NCBI RefSeq assembly: GCF_001557535.2
Contig: NZ_CP014308.1
Span: forward strand, 1-64,000
DNA from: Burkholderia sp. PAMC 26561
GTDB taxonomy: Bacteria; Pseudomonadota; Gammaproteobacteria; Burkholderiales; Burkholderiaceae
Reading direction: 5' to 3'
DNA: 64,000 nucleotides
Shown: in pieces, positions 15,523 to 25,116 of the stretch
How the letters are laid out: the number at the start of each line of letters is the position of its first letter
Position numbering within the stretch: position 1 is the stretch's first letter
Position numbers and translations under genes: made by a program
The notes under the pieces: model-generated
What the model saw: only the letters and a program-made list of their open reading frames with translations
Databases searched by the model: none
Told to the model about the DNA's origin: nothing

Positions 15523-16896
15523 ATGTCGATGTTGAACGCAGAAAGTGTTACGTTTTCAGCTGGCCATGAGACGGTTCATTTAAGAGCACGGCTGTCGCAG
15601 TTTGGAGGTCTCCTCGAACGCGAATCGTTATTGCGCCTGGGGCGCAACGGCGAGACGCGATTCACACAGGTTGTCCTCGCGAACGAGGCAAATGTCCAAG
15701 ATCTACAGCGTACCGAGCCGTATCAAAAGATAAGAGACGCTATCCCGCGACTGGCGCGCGAGCCTTTGGCTGCATGCGCGAAAAAAGCTTCGCTTGGTCA
15801 CGATGAAGACGTGATCGATATGATTCGTCATCTTGCGAATGCGCAAGATGAAGCGGCTCTCCTCAGGCAACTCAGAGATGTCGTTCTTCGGCTCGGAGCC
15901 CGGACAACATTTTTCTGTTTGACGGAAAAAGGCACAGATGGCGCCCATCATTCATATCGTGTGCTATCGGCTTCCGCTGTGGACCTCGTTCAGAAGTATG
16001 CGGAAAAAAGGTGGTACGCGACGGACCCCTTCATGACGCATGGGGCACATTCTCAGCAGCCGTTCTTTTCCTCCGACGTGGGTTCGATAAAATACCTGGA
16101 TGGAAGCCGGCGTGAGATGGCCGAATTCATGCGCAGTTTCGGCGCCTCCAGCTGGATCACCATCCCGGCACACGGCCCGGAAGCGCGTTTCTTCGGCGTG
16201 CTCTATGTGGCGATGCCGGACCTGCCTGAAGATGGTGGGGAAGAACCGCTTCGTAAAAACCGCTTATTGTTCAAACTGATTGCTGGTGAAATTTTTGATT
16301 GGTACGACCGGGGAGAACGGGCATCCTCTTGGAGCAGTAGCGGATTAACCCGGCTTGAACTCGACATTCTGTACCTGTCGGCACAAGGTGCGTCGTCAGC
16401 CATGATCGCTGAATCGCTTGGCCTATCTGCCAATGCCGTAACACGTCGTCACTTTAAGTCGATCAACGCAAAACTCCGCACGAACTCGATCACCGAATCG
16501 GTCCGTCTAGCAGCAGCTCGTAACCTCCTGCCGATTGCGAGTAATCGCAAAGTTGCCTATGTCCTACATAGTCCTGTTTACGGCATCTTCTTGGGCTGCG
16601 ACCAGAGCGTGCCATTTTGGTCAGGGGTCATGCCCTCGGGGATGGACGAAGCGGCGGTTTTTGAAGACATCGAATCAGCCGAAGCCGCCTTGTGCGAACT
16701 CGGGCTCCCGCATGGGCACGACGTAGAACTCAAACGCGTCGATATTCATCAAGCTGCCCAAACGGCAACAATTAATGACTGTTTGCGTGCAGGTTTGCCA
16801 GCTTGGGATCCGCTTGTACAAACAAGTGGCGCACCAGCGGATGATTCCGCGACGCCTGGCGAAATCGAAGAAGGACCGCCGCCGTCGTACCACTGA
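15523..16896 (+). CDS. Oversized LuxR-family transcriptional regulator
   Basis: A 457-residue regulator. Residues about 93-262 resemble an autoinducer-binding domain, with YATDPFMTHG (the conserved Asp-Pro), FGASSWITIPAHGPE and FFGVLYVAMP. Residues about 275-335 are a LuxR HTH (LTRLELDILYLSAQGASSAM...SLGLSANAV). Classic LuxR proteins are about 240 residues. This one carries an extra ~90-residue N-terminus and a ~110-residue C-terminal module (YVLHSPVYGIFLG...VFEDIESAEAALCELG) that resembles stand-alone small proteins. No luxI-type synthase is in the window. AAGGG precedes the ATG. Confidence 0.88.
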   Translation: MSMLNAESVTFSAGHETVHLRARLSQFGGLLERESLLRLGRNGETRFTQVVLANEANVQDLQRTEPYQKIRDAIPRLAREPLAACAKKASLGHDEDVIDMIRHLANAQDEAALLRQLRDVVLRLGARTTFFCLTEKGTDGAHHSYRVLSASAVDLVQKYAEKRWYATDPFMTHGAHSQQPFFSSDVGSIKYLDGSRREMAEFMRSFGASSWITIPAHGPEARFFGVLYVAMPDLPEDGGEEPLRKNRLLFKLIAGEIFDWYDRGERASSWSSSGLTRLELDILYLSAQGASSAMIAESLGLSANAVTRRHFKSINAKLRTNSITESVRLAAARNLLPIASNRKVAYVLHSPVYGIFLGCDQSVPFWSGVMPSGMDEAAVFEDIESAEAALCELGLPHGHDVELKRVDIHQAAQTATINDCLRAGLPAWDPLVQTSGAPADDSATPGEIEEGPPPSYH

Positions 16897-17060
16897 TAAA
16901 ATTTGAGACTGAAACTGGCAGTTGCCATGACATGCTGTCAGTAAAGAATCGGTTGACGGTGAGACATGCGCTCGCAAGGAAATTTTGGTTTAAATTACAA
17001 CCCTGCTTGCGCCAGCGATTGTAGCTGCTCGTTCGCGTGTTTTTATCACGTGCATCTCTG

Positions 17061-17396
17061 ATGGAAAGAGCGGTGAAATCAACGTTGCCTGTTACTCCGG
17101 ACGGTCGCTACTTTGTTGTCAGAGGACGTCTCTGGCGATGTACAAACCCGTTCTTGTCAGCCGAGGTAAAAAAGGTTTTGGTAGACGAGTTGATGCAAGC
17201 CCGCCGCGAAAAGGGTTCAGCATTACGTGGTGGCGATAACGCGGGTCGCGAAGTCGCGCGTCAGAGAATCGATGAAATCAAAAAGCAGCTGGGTGAGCGG
17301 GGTCCCGTTTGGTGGTCGGACGGCGCGCCTGACTGGAATCGGCATATGGCAAAGAACACCCCATATGCCGATTGGTATGCTGGGCTACCTAGCTGA
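17061..17396 (+). CDS. Conserved hypothetical protein (GRYFVVRGRLWR family)
   Basis: About 111 residues, with LPVTPDGRYFVVRGRLWRCT near the N-terminus and a conserved C-terminus ERGPVWWSDGAPDWNRHMAK...YADWYA. I recognise this as a small protein common in Burkholderiaceae, of unknown function. The start is uncertain: the ATG at 17061 is used, but a GTG at 17073, preceded by GGAAAGAG, gives the usual short N-terminus. Confidence 0.75.
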   Translation: MERAVKSTLPVTPDGRYFVVRGRLWRCTNPFLSAEVKKVLVDELMQARREKGSALRGGDNAGREVARQRIDEIKKQLGERGPVWWSDGAPDWNRHMAKNTPYADWYAGLPS

Positions 17397-17610
17397 TACC
17401 CTCATCAAGTCGTAGGTATGCTCTTGCGAATTTTCTCGTTTATCTTCGAGCAGTTTGAACACCGCTAAAAGCGCTTGGTCTTTCGACACTGATAGCCGCT
17501 GTCACCGACGTCGGCTTACCCGTATTGCAGGCGCCCAGGTCGAGGATGGTTGATAACGGTGCAGGCACCCCCGACGTGAGCGTCATTTCGCTCGGCGGTA
17601 TTGAAACTAC

Positions 17611-18072
17611 CTACTCATCCGCGATATCTCCAGATTTTGGACGCTGGCCGATCTTGACCGGTTCAGCCGCTTGCGACTTGGGCCATTTGGGGAACGGCCA
17701 AATGACTGCAGCTGGTTCGGTTTTCTTCACGACAATGTCGGGAGTGCGGCATCCGCATGACGTTCGGAGGCCGCTCCTTACGTAACTCGATGGGAAGATT
17801 TTCACGGATCCGCAATCGCACTGGAAAGACCAACGCGCCCCGTTTTTGCCGTGATTCACGTAAAGGGATGCAGTCAGGCGGCCAAAGCGTTGGCCGGGCG
17901 CAATGTCGATCTGTCGCAAGCAGCCACACGACAAAGTCTTGCGATACCTTGCGCTACGAGCCTCGATAACCTTTTCGACGCCGCATGCGCACTTGAATCG
18001 CCAACGAGAACCGTCCTCGCGGGCAATCGCAGTGAGCCTGCCAAAGGTCCGACCGGTGAGATCAAGTGCCAT
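17611..18072 (-). CDS. Tandem zinc-ribbon-like protein
   Basis: A 153-residue protein made of two copies of the same ~45-residue unit. Each starts with TFGRLTA or RFGRLTA, followed by RW(R/S)F(K/Q)C(A/D)CG and ending SCGC, giving a CxCG...CGC metal-binding pattern in each copy. Such units occur in phage and mobile-element proteins and are likely nucleic-acid-binding. The C-terminal ~40 residues are unique. It lies 11 bases after the next gene upstream (18084-19454), so the two are probably one operon. Confidence 0.7.
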   Translation of the reverse strand: MALDLTGRTFGRLTAIAREDGSRWRFKCACGVEKVIEARSARYRKTLSCGCLRQIDIAPGQRFGRLTASLYVNHGKNGARWSFQCDCGSVKIFPSSYVRSGLRTSCGCRTPDIVVKKTEPAAVIWPFPKWPKSQAAEPVKIGQRPKSGDIADE

Positions 18073-18083
18073 ATCAAATCAGG

Positions 18084-19454
18084 TCAAAGCAATACGGCTT
18101 GCCGCAACAGTTCCAACGCTTTCAGTTCGTCCAAGCGACCGGTACGTGCCTTGCCTGCGGGCGTCTTGAGCAGCGCCTCCGCGATCGGTGCAATGCCGAG
18201 CAAATGGTCCAGACTGGTCGCAGGAATGAGACGGTACGGCTGCCTGCTGCCTTGCGCTTCAGGGGGCGCTCCGAACTCCTGCAGAGCAGGGGACGACGAG
18301 ACACGACTATCGACGGGTTGCAGAACTGCTGATTCGGCGACGGACGGGACCGCCTGATCCTGATGCTCAACGACCGCTTCAGTCTCAAAGACTACGCCTG
18401 TCGGATGGCCCGTGCCATTCGCATCATCGATCTTGGCGATTCGAGGCTCCGCCTTCCGCGCTTTGATATTCGCAGGCGTCTTCGCCACTGGCGCTTTTGG
18501 TTCGGCCACAGGCGGCAGTTCTTCATGACTGACCGCGCGACGATCCGACGAAGGGATCAGCAATTCCGACACCGACTTGGGAATGTCCGTTACTGTCCGG
18601 GGAACGTCAAACCAGCCAGTGGGCAGACCGAGGCGTTCCGTGAACCGGTTCACTTCAGCATCGTCCAAACGCTTTTGCCCATAAAAACGATTGGCCATGT
18701 TGGAGTCGCTAAGTTCCGTCACCGCGCCGAGCCGAGCCTTTGATCCTTTGCGGGCTGTGAGCACGTGCAGGTTGGCGCGACGGACTTTTTCCAAAGCGGC
18801 GACATCAATCAACGGCAGTGATTGCTGAGCCGCCGACTTGGATGGCGCTTTCGTTTTCCCAGGCGCCGTCTGCGGTGGCGTTACCTTGCTAGGCTTTGCA
18901 GCAGTCGTGTTGTTCTTCGCGACGGCCTTATGCGACCCGCCATTTGTTTTCTTTGGCATTTCCGGGTCTCCGGGCGGATGATCAGTAAGGGTAGGGTGGT
19001 GATTGAACTGTGTAGAAGGAGCTGGCCAAATCACTTCCACGTACGCCGATTCCGGTTCAGCGTTCACGTGAATAAAGTCTAGGGGCGACCTCAAGCGAGC
19101 AATGATCTCAGGCGTGAGGACCGGATTGGGTTGATCGAAAAAACCATGCGGGAGGCCAAGCGTCGTTTCCATGTGAAAAGCTGTCTCGGGCGTAAACCTC
19201 TCCCCATTCACCAGTTCGGCTACGCGCGTTAAATTAGAGTCAAGTCCGAGTGCGATATTTTCTGCGCCCACTGCATCGACCAGCAATTTAAACGAACGCG
19301 TTTTGAAGATGGACGCCGTCTGAGCCGCGTCTCTTGCAGGCGGCGCTTTAACGTAAGGCTTGTTCGTTCGGCGCGGTGTTGCATCTGATTGTTGGCGCGA
19401 TTGATGCTGGCCCTTATCTCGAGATCCAGAGTATCGCCCGTGTGGTTGACTCAT
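18084..19454 (-). CDS. Tandem repressor-like domain protein of unknown function
   Basis: A 456-residue protein with two related segments. One (about 50-115) contains NLTRVAELVNGERFTPETAF...LGLPHGFFDQP. The other (about 225-290) contains SNMANRFYGQKRLDDAEVNRF...LGLPTGWFDVP. Both resemble an XRE-type helix-turn-helix followed by a short phage-repressor-like tail. They are separated by a Lys/Pro/Ala-rich linker. The C-terminal half is low-complexity until a helical end (ELKALELLRQAVLL). It could be a DNA-binding organiser or regulator; no function is established. GGGAG precedes the ATG by 9 bases. Confidence 0.65.
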   Translation of the reverse strand: MSQPHGRYSGSRDKGQHQSRQQSDATPRRTNKPYVKAPPARDAAQTASIFKTRSFKLLVDAVGAENIALGLDSNLTRVAELVNGERFTPETAFHMETTLGLPHGFFDQPNPVLTPEIIARLRSPLDFIHVNAEPESAYVEVIWPAPSTQFNHHPTLTDHPPGDPEMPKKTNGGSHKAVAKNNTTAAKPSKVTPPQTAPGKTKAPSKSAAQQSLPLIDVAALEKVRRANLHVLTARKGSKARLGAVTELSDSNMANRFYGQKRLDDAEVNRFTERLGLPTGWFDVPRTVTDIPKSVSELLIPSSDRRAVSHEELPPVAEPKAPVAKTPANIKARKAEPRIAKIDDANGTGHPTGVVFETEAVVEHQDQAVPSVAESAVLQPVDSRVSSSPALQEFGAPPEAQGSRQPYRLIPATSLDHLLGIAPIAEALLKTPAGKARTGRLDELKALELLRQAVLL

Positions 19455-19821
19455 AAAGTGGGGCTCCCGGTCGTCAAATCACTAACAATTTCCACATTAT
19501 AGGGCGAGGGTGTACCTACAGCGGCTTCACTATAGGGAAAGAACCCGTCCTCAGGATTCAACTCTCTCTGTGCTGCTGTTGGCGCCAGATGTTACCGGGT
19601 CGAAGGCAGCGCCCCATTAAAGATACAAGATGTCGAACCTCGTGACGCGGGGCCCAACGTTTAAGGATGAGTCGACGACATACTAGGGAAGGGCGTACGC
19701 AGTGTTCGCTGGCGGTCCTGATGCGCTTGCTGGGCTCAGCAATTAAGCTACACGGGAGTCAAGATACGAACCGTCTAATCTACCTGACAGCGATCGGGAT
19801 TGTTGGGGGGAAGCCCCCATC
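19455..19821. other. Intergenic region with nothing recognised
   Basis: No supported gene, repeat or RNA was seen here. Short frames are open on the plus strand but have no recognisable content and are antisense to flanking genes. Confidence 0.4.
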
Positions 19822-20406
19822 TCAGATTTCGTCACTTGGATCGCACAGTTCGAGCTTGAACTGCCATCCTTCAAATGTCATTAGCATGCGCCCAAGCTCG
19901 TCCCATTCAACACGGCGCCCATCTACGACGACGCACGGCATACGCGAATGCTCGTCACCGTCCCATTCGATTCTGCCGCGGATTGTCTCGTCGACAATTT
20001 GCAACCCGAGATCACCATCTCTTACGTGCACAACCGCAAGCAAACGACGCATCTTTTCAATCAGCCTTCCAAGCAAAACAAATTGATCCGCTTCCGCATC
20101 TCCAAGAATCTGAAACCGGTAGCCTGATGGTTGATTCTCGCTAGTCGCGCCGAATGCCTCCAGAGAAAGTTTGTCGCCAAACAGCAGACTTCGAAAACGA
20201 AACTCGTGAACAGTTCCGCTGGCGTCCGACAGGTGCATCGGTTCAAACTTTGTTTGATCAAAATTGTCGATGCCGGCGTGCTTTGCCATTTCGCGGTTAA
20301 AGCAGGCGGTGCACAGCAATCGGTCGCTGTGCTCGTCGCTTCCAGTATGGATGGTGTCGTACTGTGGCACGGTGGCTTTGCAAGCTGCGCATTGACTGAC
20401 GGACAT
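19822..20406 (-). CDS. Hypothetical protein with N-terminal zinc knuckle
   Basis: About 194 residues from the ATG giving MSVSQCAACKATVP; the frame is open further upstream, but this start places the zinc motif at the N-terminus. CAAC...CTACFNREMA forms a four-cysteine metal site. A C-terminal domain follows (FRFRSLLFGDKLSLEAFGA...GYRFQILGDAEADQF...MPCVVVDGRRVEWDELGRML). I recognise the look of a conserved bacterial hypothetical family but cannot assign a function. Confidence 0.65.
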   Translation of the reverse strand: MSVSQCAACKATVPQYDTIHTGSDEHSDRLLCTACFNREMAKHAGIDNFDQTKFEPMHLSDASGTVHEFRFRSLLFGDKLSLEAFGATSENQPSGYRFQILGDAEADQFVLLGRLIEKMRRLLAVVHVRDGDLGLQIVDETIRGRIEWDGDEHSRMPCVVVDGRRVEWDELGRMLMTFEGWQFKLELCDPSDEI

Positions 20407-20669
20407 GACGGAACTCCACGAAATCAAATGAGCGGCGCGTTTCGCAACCGATGATACTTCGCGGGCCCGATGCGGTACGAAAGATCGGCTTTGTTCGCGA
20501 CGGGCCCATTTTGTCATGCCAGAACGGCCCTGCAACTATATGCGGCCGATCTATTTTCCTGAGAGCGCTTTTGATGTACAAATTTGTTGTAGCTTAAGTG
20601 GCATACAACGTCTCACATCAACCAGGTTCCGCCTTAACAGATTGTCTGACTGCCGAGAGATAATTGCTC

Positions 20670-21257
20670 ATGTTACGAATTTATTGCGCGGGTCCGCTTT
20701 TTAACCCAAGCGAGCGCGCTGAGATGGACAGCATTGCCAGCACACTGGAGCTGTCTGGCTTTTCAACCTTTCTTCCGCATCGCGACGGGTTAGAGTTTGC
20801 TCAGATCAAGCCTGCGTTGGAACAATGCGGCGCATCGCCCAGCGAAGCAGCGAGGATTATTGATAGAGCGATCTTCGCTTTGGACACTTATCAGTTGCTT
20901 CGATGTTGCGATGTCGTTGTGGCGAACTTGAACGGCAGAGTACCCGATGAGGGAACAATCGTCGAGGCGACGCTCGCGTGGCACTCCGGCAAACCGCTTG
21001 TGCTGTACAAAACGGATGTACGCTCGATGCTCGGCGGTTCTGACAATCCGATGGTGACAGGACTTGGCGACTTCGAATCAATCAACGATTTGTCCGCTTT
21101 GCCGGCTGCCGTAGAGCGAGTCGTCGCCATTCACAGCTCAGAAAAATTATCCGAAACCATGGAATTTGGCGCATCCATAGCGGCGCTTCGGGACAAAAAC
21201 GACAGTGTCTGCGCCGTTGCGGCGGTGCTTTATCAGAATAAGCATCCAAAAAAGTAA
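20670..21257 (+). CDS. Nucleoside 2-deoxyribosyltransferase family protein
   Basis: A 195-residue protein. The N-terminus RIYCAGPLFNPSERAEMD, the central DVVVANLNGRVPDEGTIVEA (with the catalytic-type Glu) and the GKPLVLYKTD stretch match the nucleoside 2-deoxyribosyltransferase fold, which transfers deoxyribose between bases and is also seen in DNA-modification and defence contexts. The ATG at 20670 is taken rather than TTG 20664. The family is clear; the substrate is not. Confidence 0.8.
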   Translation: MLRIYCAGPLFNPSERAEMDSIASTLELSGFSTFLPHRDGLEFAQIKPALEQCGASPSEAARIIDRAIFALDTYQLLRCCDVVVANLNGRVPDEGTIVEATLAWHSGKPLVLYKTDVRSMLGGSDNPMVTGLGDFESINDLSALPAAVERVVAIHSSEKLSETMEFGASIAALRDKNDSVCAVAAVLYQNKHPKK

Positions 21258-21387
21258 CTTGAGGCGCCATACCTACGGTGAGGACCTCTGGAAACACTAT
21301 CGATACTTTTAAGCAATTTCGCAACACCAACCGAACGTTGTTGATCTTTGCGGATTAAGAGTTAGTACAACGGCTACAAAAAGAGGA

Positions 21388-21540
21388 TCACCTTACAGCT
21401 GTGCCGCGCGCACTACGACATTTATCCGAGCAGTATTTAACGCTGCTCCAATCGCGCTCCCATTTCTTGCGCCATGTGAATGTGCGGCCACAACTCGCAC
21501 AAACCTTACTTGGGAGGGTATCTTTTTTCTGCATGCGCAT
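21388..21540 (-). CDS. DUF2256-type small zinc-binding protein
   Basis: A 50-residue protein with [20 protein letters not shown] and VKYCSDKCR, the CxxC...CxxxC zinc pattern of DUF2256. The function is unknown; it is often found near cryptochrome/photolyase-like or unrelated genes. The start at 21540 is fixed by an excellent AGGAGG 6 bases upstream. Confidence 0.8.
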   Translation of the reverse strand: MRMQKKDTLPSKVCASCGRTFTWRKKWERDWSSVKYCSDKCRSARGTAVR

Positions 21541-21807
21541 CCGGGACCTCCTAAAACCATTGTTCAATGACACTCATTCTGAATCACAAGTCATGTTTGT
21601 GCAAAGAACTGCAATATCCATACGCCCGCAATAGCCAGTCGTTCAACGAAGAAACCTAAGCGAGTCGAAGTCAAGTAAGGTACTTAGGACTGGTAAAAAT
21701 CGATAATTTCTTTTTATGTCAATATCGAGAAAGTGTCAGGATTGTTTTCCTAAGGCTCAAACATATGCATCAGGTTCACTTGATTCCTATCAGCGACCAA
21801 TAAACTT

Positions 21808-22908
21808 GGCGGTTTAAGGGTGAACTGCAACAGGGGGTCAATGTTTAGAGCTTGGAGGTCGGCTTGCTGAATCAAGGGTCGCAGCGAAGACCTCGAATGG
21901 CGAATGGAACGCGTGAGTGGCGCGCGGGCGGCTGTTCAGGCTGTCGGCGATCGCGTCGAGTTCGTTCTGACTGTAGACCGATAGGTCCGAGCCTTTAGGC
22001 AAATACTGGCGCAGCAACCCGTTGGTGTTTTCACAAGTACCGCGTTGCCAGGGACTGTGCGGGTCGCAAAAGTACACGTTCACGCCGGTGGCGGCGGTGA
22101 GTTCCTGATGGCGCGACATTTCTTTGCCCTGGTCGTAAGTAAAGCTTTGCCGTAACGGCGCCACAATCGAATTGAGTTTGGCGGAGAAGCCCGCTAGCGC
22201 TGACGCGGCGGTGGCGTCCTCCATCTTGGCAAGCAGCACCAGACGGCTGGTGCGCTCGACCAGAACGCCGACAGAGGATTGGTTGTTCGCACCCTTGATG
22301 AAGTCGCCTTCCCAGTGACCTGGCAGTAGTCGGTCTTCAATTTCGGGCGGTCGCACGTGGATACTGACCATGTCGGGAATCTGTCCGCGCCGGTCTGTGC
22401 CCCGAGTGCGTGGCATGCGCGTGCTGTGGCCGTGGCGCAGGCAGGCAATGAGTTGGCGGCGCAGTTCACCGCGCGGCTGAGCATAGATAGCCGTGTAGAT
22501 GGTTTCGTGCGAGACGTGTTGGGTCGAGTCGGTTGGATACATGCGCTTGAGTGTGCCCGATATCTGCTGGGGCGACCATTTCCACTCAAGCAGGGTGAGA
22601 ACGATGCGCCAGCAGACGCTTTGCAGGCAAAGCTTGGCGGGGCGGCGGGACGCGCTGCGGCGTGCGCTGCTAAGCGCTGCAGCGGGCACCGATGCGTAGC
22701 CAACAGAAGAGCTGTTTCGCATTAGCTCACGGCTGATAGTCCCGGTGAGCGCCCGAGTATGCGAGCCATGGCTCGCATACTTGAACCCTGCAGATGCAAG
22801 CTTGCAATGGTCAGGCGTTCTTCAGGTTGCAGCTGCTGGTATGAAGTTTTTTCGGGCATTGCGACACCTTATACGAGACAGGTGTTGCAGTTCACATTTG
22901 AGGCCGCC
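21808..22908. mobile_element. IS30-family insertion sequence with both ends and CTT target duplication
   Basis: The transposase gene is flanked by inverted repeats: left 21808-21832 (GGCGGTTTAAGGGTGAACTG...) and right 22883-22908 (TGTTGCAGTTCACATTTGAG...), matching over about 25 bases with a few mismatches and one indel. CTT lies immediately outside both ends (21805-21807 and 22909-22911), a 3-bp target duplication as expected for IS30. The element is about 1.1 kb and its transposase is frameshifted. Confidence 0.85.
21838..22859 (-). pseudogene. IS30-family transposase, frameshifted
   Basis: Translation from the ATG at 22859 gives the normal IS30 N-terminus (SYQQLQPEERLTIASL...MRAMARILGRSPG), then hits a stop. 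The rest continues in another frame from about 22740 (ELMRNSSSVGY...), with GHWEGDFIKG, TYDQGKEMSRH and PWQRGTCENTNGLLRQYLPKG marking the DDE catalytic core. One missing base near 22737-22744 (GGGACT where GGNACT is expected) explains the break, so this copy is probably inactive unless frameshifting occurs. Confidence 0.85.
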
Positions 22909-23059
22909 CTTCCAACCAACGAAATGCGGTTACTCTAGGTTAAAATGTTATTTCTGTGCTCAAAGCGTCTCCCTGTTACGCCGCCGTTTGCTGTTTGGCG
23001 CTTGCACATATCCTGCAGCCGCCTTTTGATGCCAATCACGAGCTTGCGCGGGGTTTTGC

Positions 23060-24600
23060 TCAATACCTAATCCGTCCTGGTATGCCTGTCCCATGTCGAA
23101 CATCGCTTAAGCATTGCATGATCGGTGGACTTCCGAAACCACACGACCGCCTGACCGTAATCCATTGCCACCCCTGGCCGAACGCATAACACTTACCTAC
23201 CCAGAGCTCGCCGCGCGCATCTCCCAGCCTGGCCGCCTTCGCATACCACTCAAACGCGTTGCGATCGTCTTGGGTGGTATTACCCCAGTAGTAGGTACCC
23301 AAAAGTAGCATTCCCGATACATTGTCTTAGCCCGAAGCGCGTCGCAGCCAATCGAGGCCAGCGGCTGTATCACGCTCAACGCCCACCACCTCAGATAAGC
23401 AACACCAAGACTAGTTTGGGCGTCGGCGTCTCCCTGCGCGGCCGCTTTAACGAACCAGCGATACGCTTCGGCGTCGTTTTGCTGGACGCCTTGTCCGATT
23501 GCGTAACCGGAGCCGAGCAAAAACATTCCTCTTGCATCGTCCTGTTCTGCTGACTTGCGAAACAACCCTGTAGCTTCGGTCAGATTGGTCTCAATGCCGA
23601 GACCGGTCGCGTAGCGGTTGCCCGACTTCTACTGCGAAGAGGCATCACCTTGAATCGCCGCCGACTTAAGCCATCTGGTAGCGAGCGCTTCGTTATGCGG
23701 CACGCCCTGGCCATGGGCATACATGATCGCAAGATTCCCCTTAGCGCCAACGTTCCCACTGAGCGTCGCCTCTGTTAATAGCTCTGCCGCGCGCATGTCG
23801 TCGCGAGCGACGCCCAGGCCAGTCATGTACAGGTATCCGAGATTCAATTTTGATTTGAAATCGCTAGCTTGCGCTGACAGTGCAAATCATTGTGCCGCCA
23901 TTTTCAGATCCGGCGGCACTCCGATGCCATCCTGGAAGCAAACCCCCAACTTGAACTGGCCAAGTGCATAGTCCTGAGCTGCGGTGCTCCGGTACCACTC
24001 GAGTGCCCAGTCAACATCGCGAGGCAGGCCACACAGCCCGTATTCATAGAACACCCCAACGTTGTACTGGGCAGGTGCATAGCCGCCCGTTGCGGACTTC
24101 ATCATCCATTGCACCGCTAGGGCGTCGTCTTGTTGCAGTCCTAACCCCTTCAGATAGGCGTAGCCGAGCCTGTTCTGCGCTGCCGCGTATCCTTGGTCCG
24201 CAGCTTTCTGATACCACATCGCAGCCACGCTGTTGTCTCGCACCGCCCCAACGCCCGCGCTGTACATCCGGGCCAAGGTATGTTCGGCCTCGGGCTGTCC
24301 TTGTTCGGCCGACAGCCGAATGGCGCGGGTACGCGCGTCGTTTGCATCACGTTGCCGAGTCTTAATCGCCTCATTTGCATCGCCCTGGACCAGCTCGCCG
24401 ATGTGGCCGGATAGCATCGGAGCGGGCGCGGCGATCTGGGACGCAGCAATTGGGCGGGCTGCCAACACAGTCAGGCCAATGGCGATGCACCCGCTTAACC
24501 GGCGGCGCTTCGGTAACCATCTGTCCACAATAAACCCGGCATTCCGTATTTTCGATCTGTACTCAGTCATGGGGCAATACGGCAAAACCGCCGGGATCAC
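23060..24600 (-). pseudogene. Degraded Sel1-repeat (TPR-like) exported protein
   Basis: Four consecutive minus-strand frames together encode many Sel1-like repeats (pattern A...Y..G.GV..D...A..W..KAA..G.A.AQ). The 5' part (23887-24600) has an N-terminal hydrophobic segment and ends with TGA after KMAAQ, where W is expected. A second part ends with TAG after ASSQ near 23629. A frame change follows near 23400. These are point lesions in an otherwise collinear gene. Sel1 proteins are protein-protein interaction scaffolds. The 3' end abuts the IS30 flank. Confidence 0.75.
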
Positions 24601-24768
24601 TCCGAAACCGTAATCTGTACCGACTCAAGATTCGCCGACCTGATTTTGTCTTACAAACCCTTGCCGAACGGTCTAAACAATCCCACAATGGTCATTGTTA
24701 CGAGATCGGAAGAGGGATGAGCACTTATTGCCGATTTTGTTCGACCCATTTTCGATCAGGGCTGGCCT

Positions 24769-25101
24769 ATGAACACTTTGAATGATACCGCGGCTTCAAT
24801 TTGTGAAATCAACCTTGCGTACTTGACGCTCGCGCAGCGACTTCTTCGTTCGGATCGTTCAGTCGCAGAAGCGCGTTTTGGCTTTTCAGCACAAGCGGCA
24901 GACCTTCTAGTCGACCTTTCGGCGATCCAGGTAACGAAGCTGGCATCAGCCCCTCATCTTCTCTGTGCGTTTCGATTCCACGACCTGTCAGTGCTGTCGA
25001 CGCTTTCTCGACCTACTAGCGAATCACAGGCTGTGCCGGCGGAAAGCGACTTTGGCACTGGCATGAGAGGTCACTTTGCTGCCGATGCGTTGTATAGGTG
25101 A
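24769..25101 (+). CDS. flhD: FlhD-like flagellar regulator, orphan copy
   Basis: A 110-residue protein aligned with FlhD: ICEINLAYLTLAQRLLRSDR, EARFGFS and IQVTKLASAPHLLCAFRFHD correspond to conserved parts of the flagellar master-regulator subunit (about 105-116 residues). FlhD normally acts as FlhD4C2 with FlhC, encoded immediately downstream. Here no flhC follows and no flagellar gene is nearby. It could be a degenerate duplicate or a regulator recruited to another task. Confidence 0.8.
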   Translation: MNTLNDTAASICEINLAYLTLAQRLLRSDRSVAEARFGFSAQAADLLVDLSAIQVTKLASAPHLLCAFRFHDLSVLSTLSRPTSESQAVPAESDFGTGMRGHFAADALYR

Positions 25102-25116
25102 AGGGCATTAAAGCAC

